From contig NZ_JAFHKI010000163.1 of the NCBI RefSeq assembly GCF_016937615.1, forward strand, positions 1 through 53,532: a stretch of DNA of 53,532 bases, written 5' to 3'. The notes beneath the pieces were generated by a model. It was not told the origin of the DNA. It was given only the letters and a program-made list of their open reading frames with translations, and made no database searches. Numbering within the stretch: the first letter of the stretch is position 1; the number at the start of each line of letters is the position of its first letter. Both the position numbers and the translations under genes were made by a program. Positions 53,349-53,532 of this stretch are shown one piece after another. The DNA is from Pseudomonas lactucae (lineage in GTDB: Bacteria; Pseudomonadota; Gammaproteobacteria; Pseudomonadales; Pseudomonadaceae).

Positions 53349-53371
53349 GGCGATGATAAGTTTCGTTTCGA
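53335..53371. promoter_or_regulatory. Candidate GlmR operator (direct repeats)
   Basis: TTTCGTTTCGA occurs at 53335-53345 and 53361-53371, 26 bp apart, spanning the glmR start codon. The second is followed by AA, giving TTTCGTTTCGAAA. CGAAA/TTTCG repeats are typical operators of DeoR/GlpR-type regulators, so autoregulation is likely. Confidence 0.55.
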
Positions 53372-53450
53372 AAGATAACGAAGGCAATCAAAACCTATTG
53401 GCGAAAGATCGTCAAGCGTTTGGAACAGATTCTTCCAACAATACAGGCCA

Positions 53451-53532
53451 AATGTGGGAGGGGGCTTGCCCCCGATTGCGGTGGATCAGTCCACAAAATC
53501 ATCGACTGAAAATCCGCCATCGGGAGCAAGCC
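53451..53532. repeat. REPIN truncated by the window end
   Basis: One REP begins AAATGTGGGAGGGGGCTTGC and continues CCCCGATTGCGG. An inverted partner (CCGCCATCGGGAGCAAGCC) starts 32 bases later and runs off the window. It lies upstream of glmR. Confidence 0.8.

Overview
The window is a piece of a Pseudomonas chromosome, most likely from the P. fluorescens group. The evidence is the gene order ending in glmS and a DeoR-type glmR, the typical P. fluorescens REP/REPIN palindromes, high GC and Pseudomonas-type proteins throughout. No RNA gene or CRISPR array is visible. Calls rest on reading translations and motifs by eye; no database search was run, and names of homologues are from memory.

Region 1 (1-8.5 kb) holds housekeeping genes: a Tim44-like protein, a SMI1/KNR4 protein, a CPA2 cation/proton antiporter, a hotdog thioesterase, pdxY and a DUF3301 protein. 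A three-gene operon follows: zigA, DUF1826 and a second G3E GTPase. Region 2 (8.5-15.6 kb) is a zinc-starvation locus. Two perfect 15-bp Zur-type palindromes lie in the divergent spaces zigA/secreted Cys protein and amidase/folE2. The folE2 operon continues with a ZnuCBA-like ABC transporter, a gamma-carbonic anhydrase and a second dihydroorotase. Region 3 (15.6-21 kb) has DUF3617, cardiolipin synthase, a CFA-synthase-like protein and a three-gene bufferin-type RiPP operon (DUF2282 precursor, DUF692 MNIO enzyme, DUF2063 partner). Region 4 (21-27 kb) is an operon of three SPFH-type membrane proteins and an HmtA-like P1B ATPase, with a degenerate Zur-like site upstream. Region 5 (27-33 kb) is an expanded version of the E. 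coli ynbABCD lipid operon. Region 6 (33-42.5 kb) has an Lrp regulator, a LysE exporter, a giant alpha-2-macroglobulin and pbpC.

Region 7 (42955-50713) is a decayed Tn7-like element inserted at attTn7, about 20-24 bp past the glmS stop. It is flanked by a candidate 5-bp duplication (GCGGG), and both ends carry repeated TnsB-site-like motifs in inverted orientation. Its cargo is an HNH-like protein, a Shedu-type (SduA) nuclease and an Abi_C protein, i.e. a small defence island. Only the 5' part of a tniQ/tnsD gene remains; an IS21-family element with an istA nonsense codon cuts it. glmS and glmR close the window.

Seven sites in six genes need a one-base correction (one may be +1 or -2) to restore conserved proteins. 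They look like deletions in short runs, so sequencing error is at least as likely as real gene decay. A separate oddity is eleven exact DnaA-box 9-mers (TTATCCACA) in the window.
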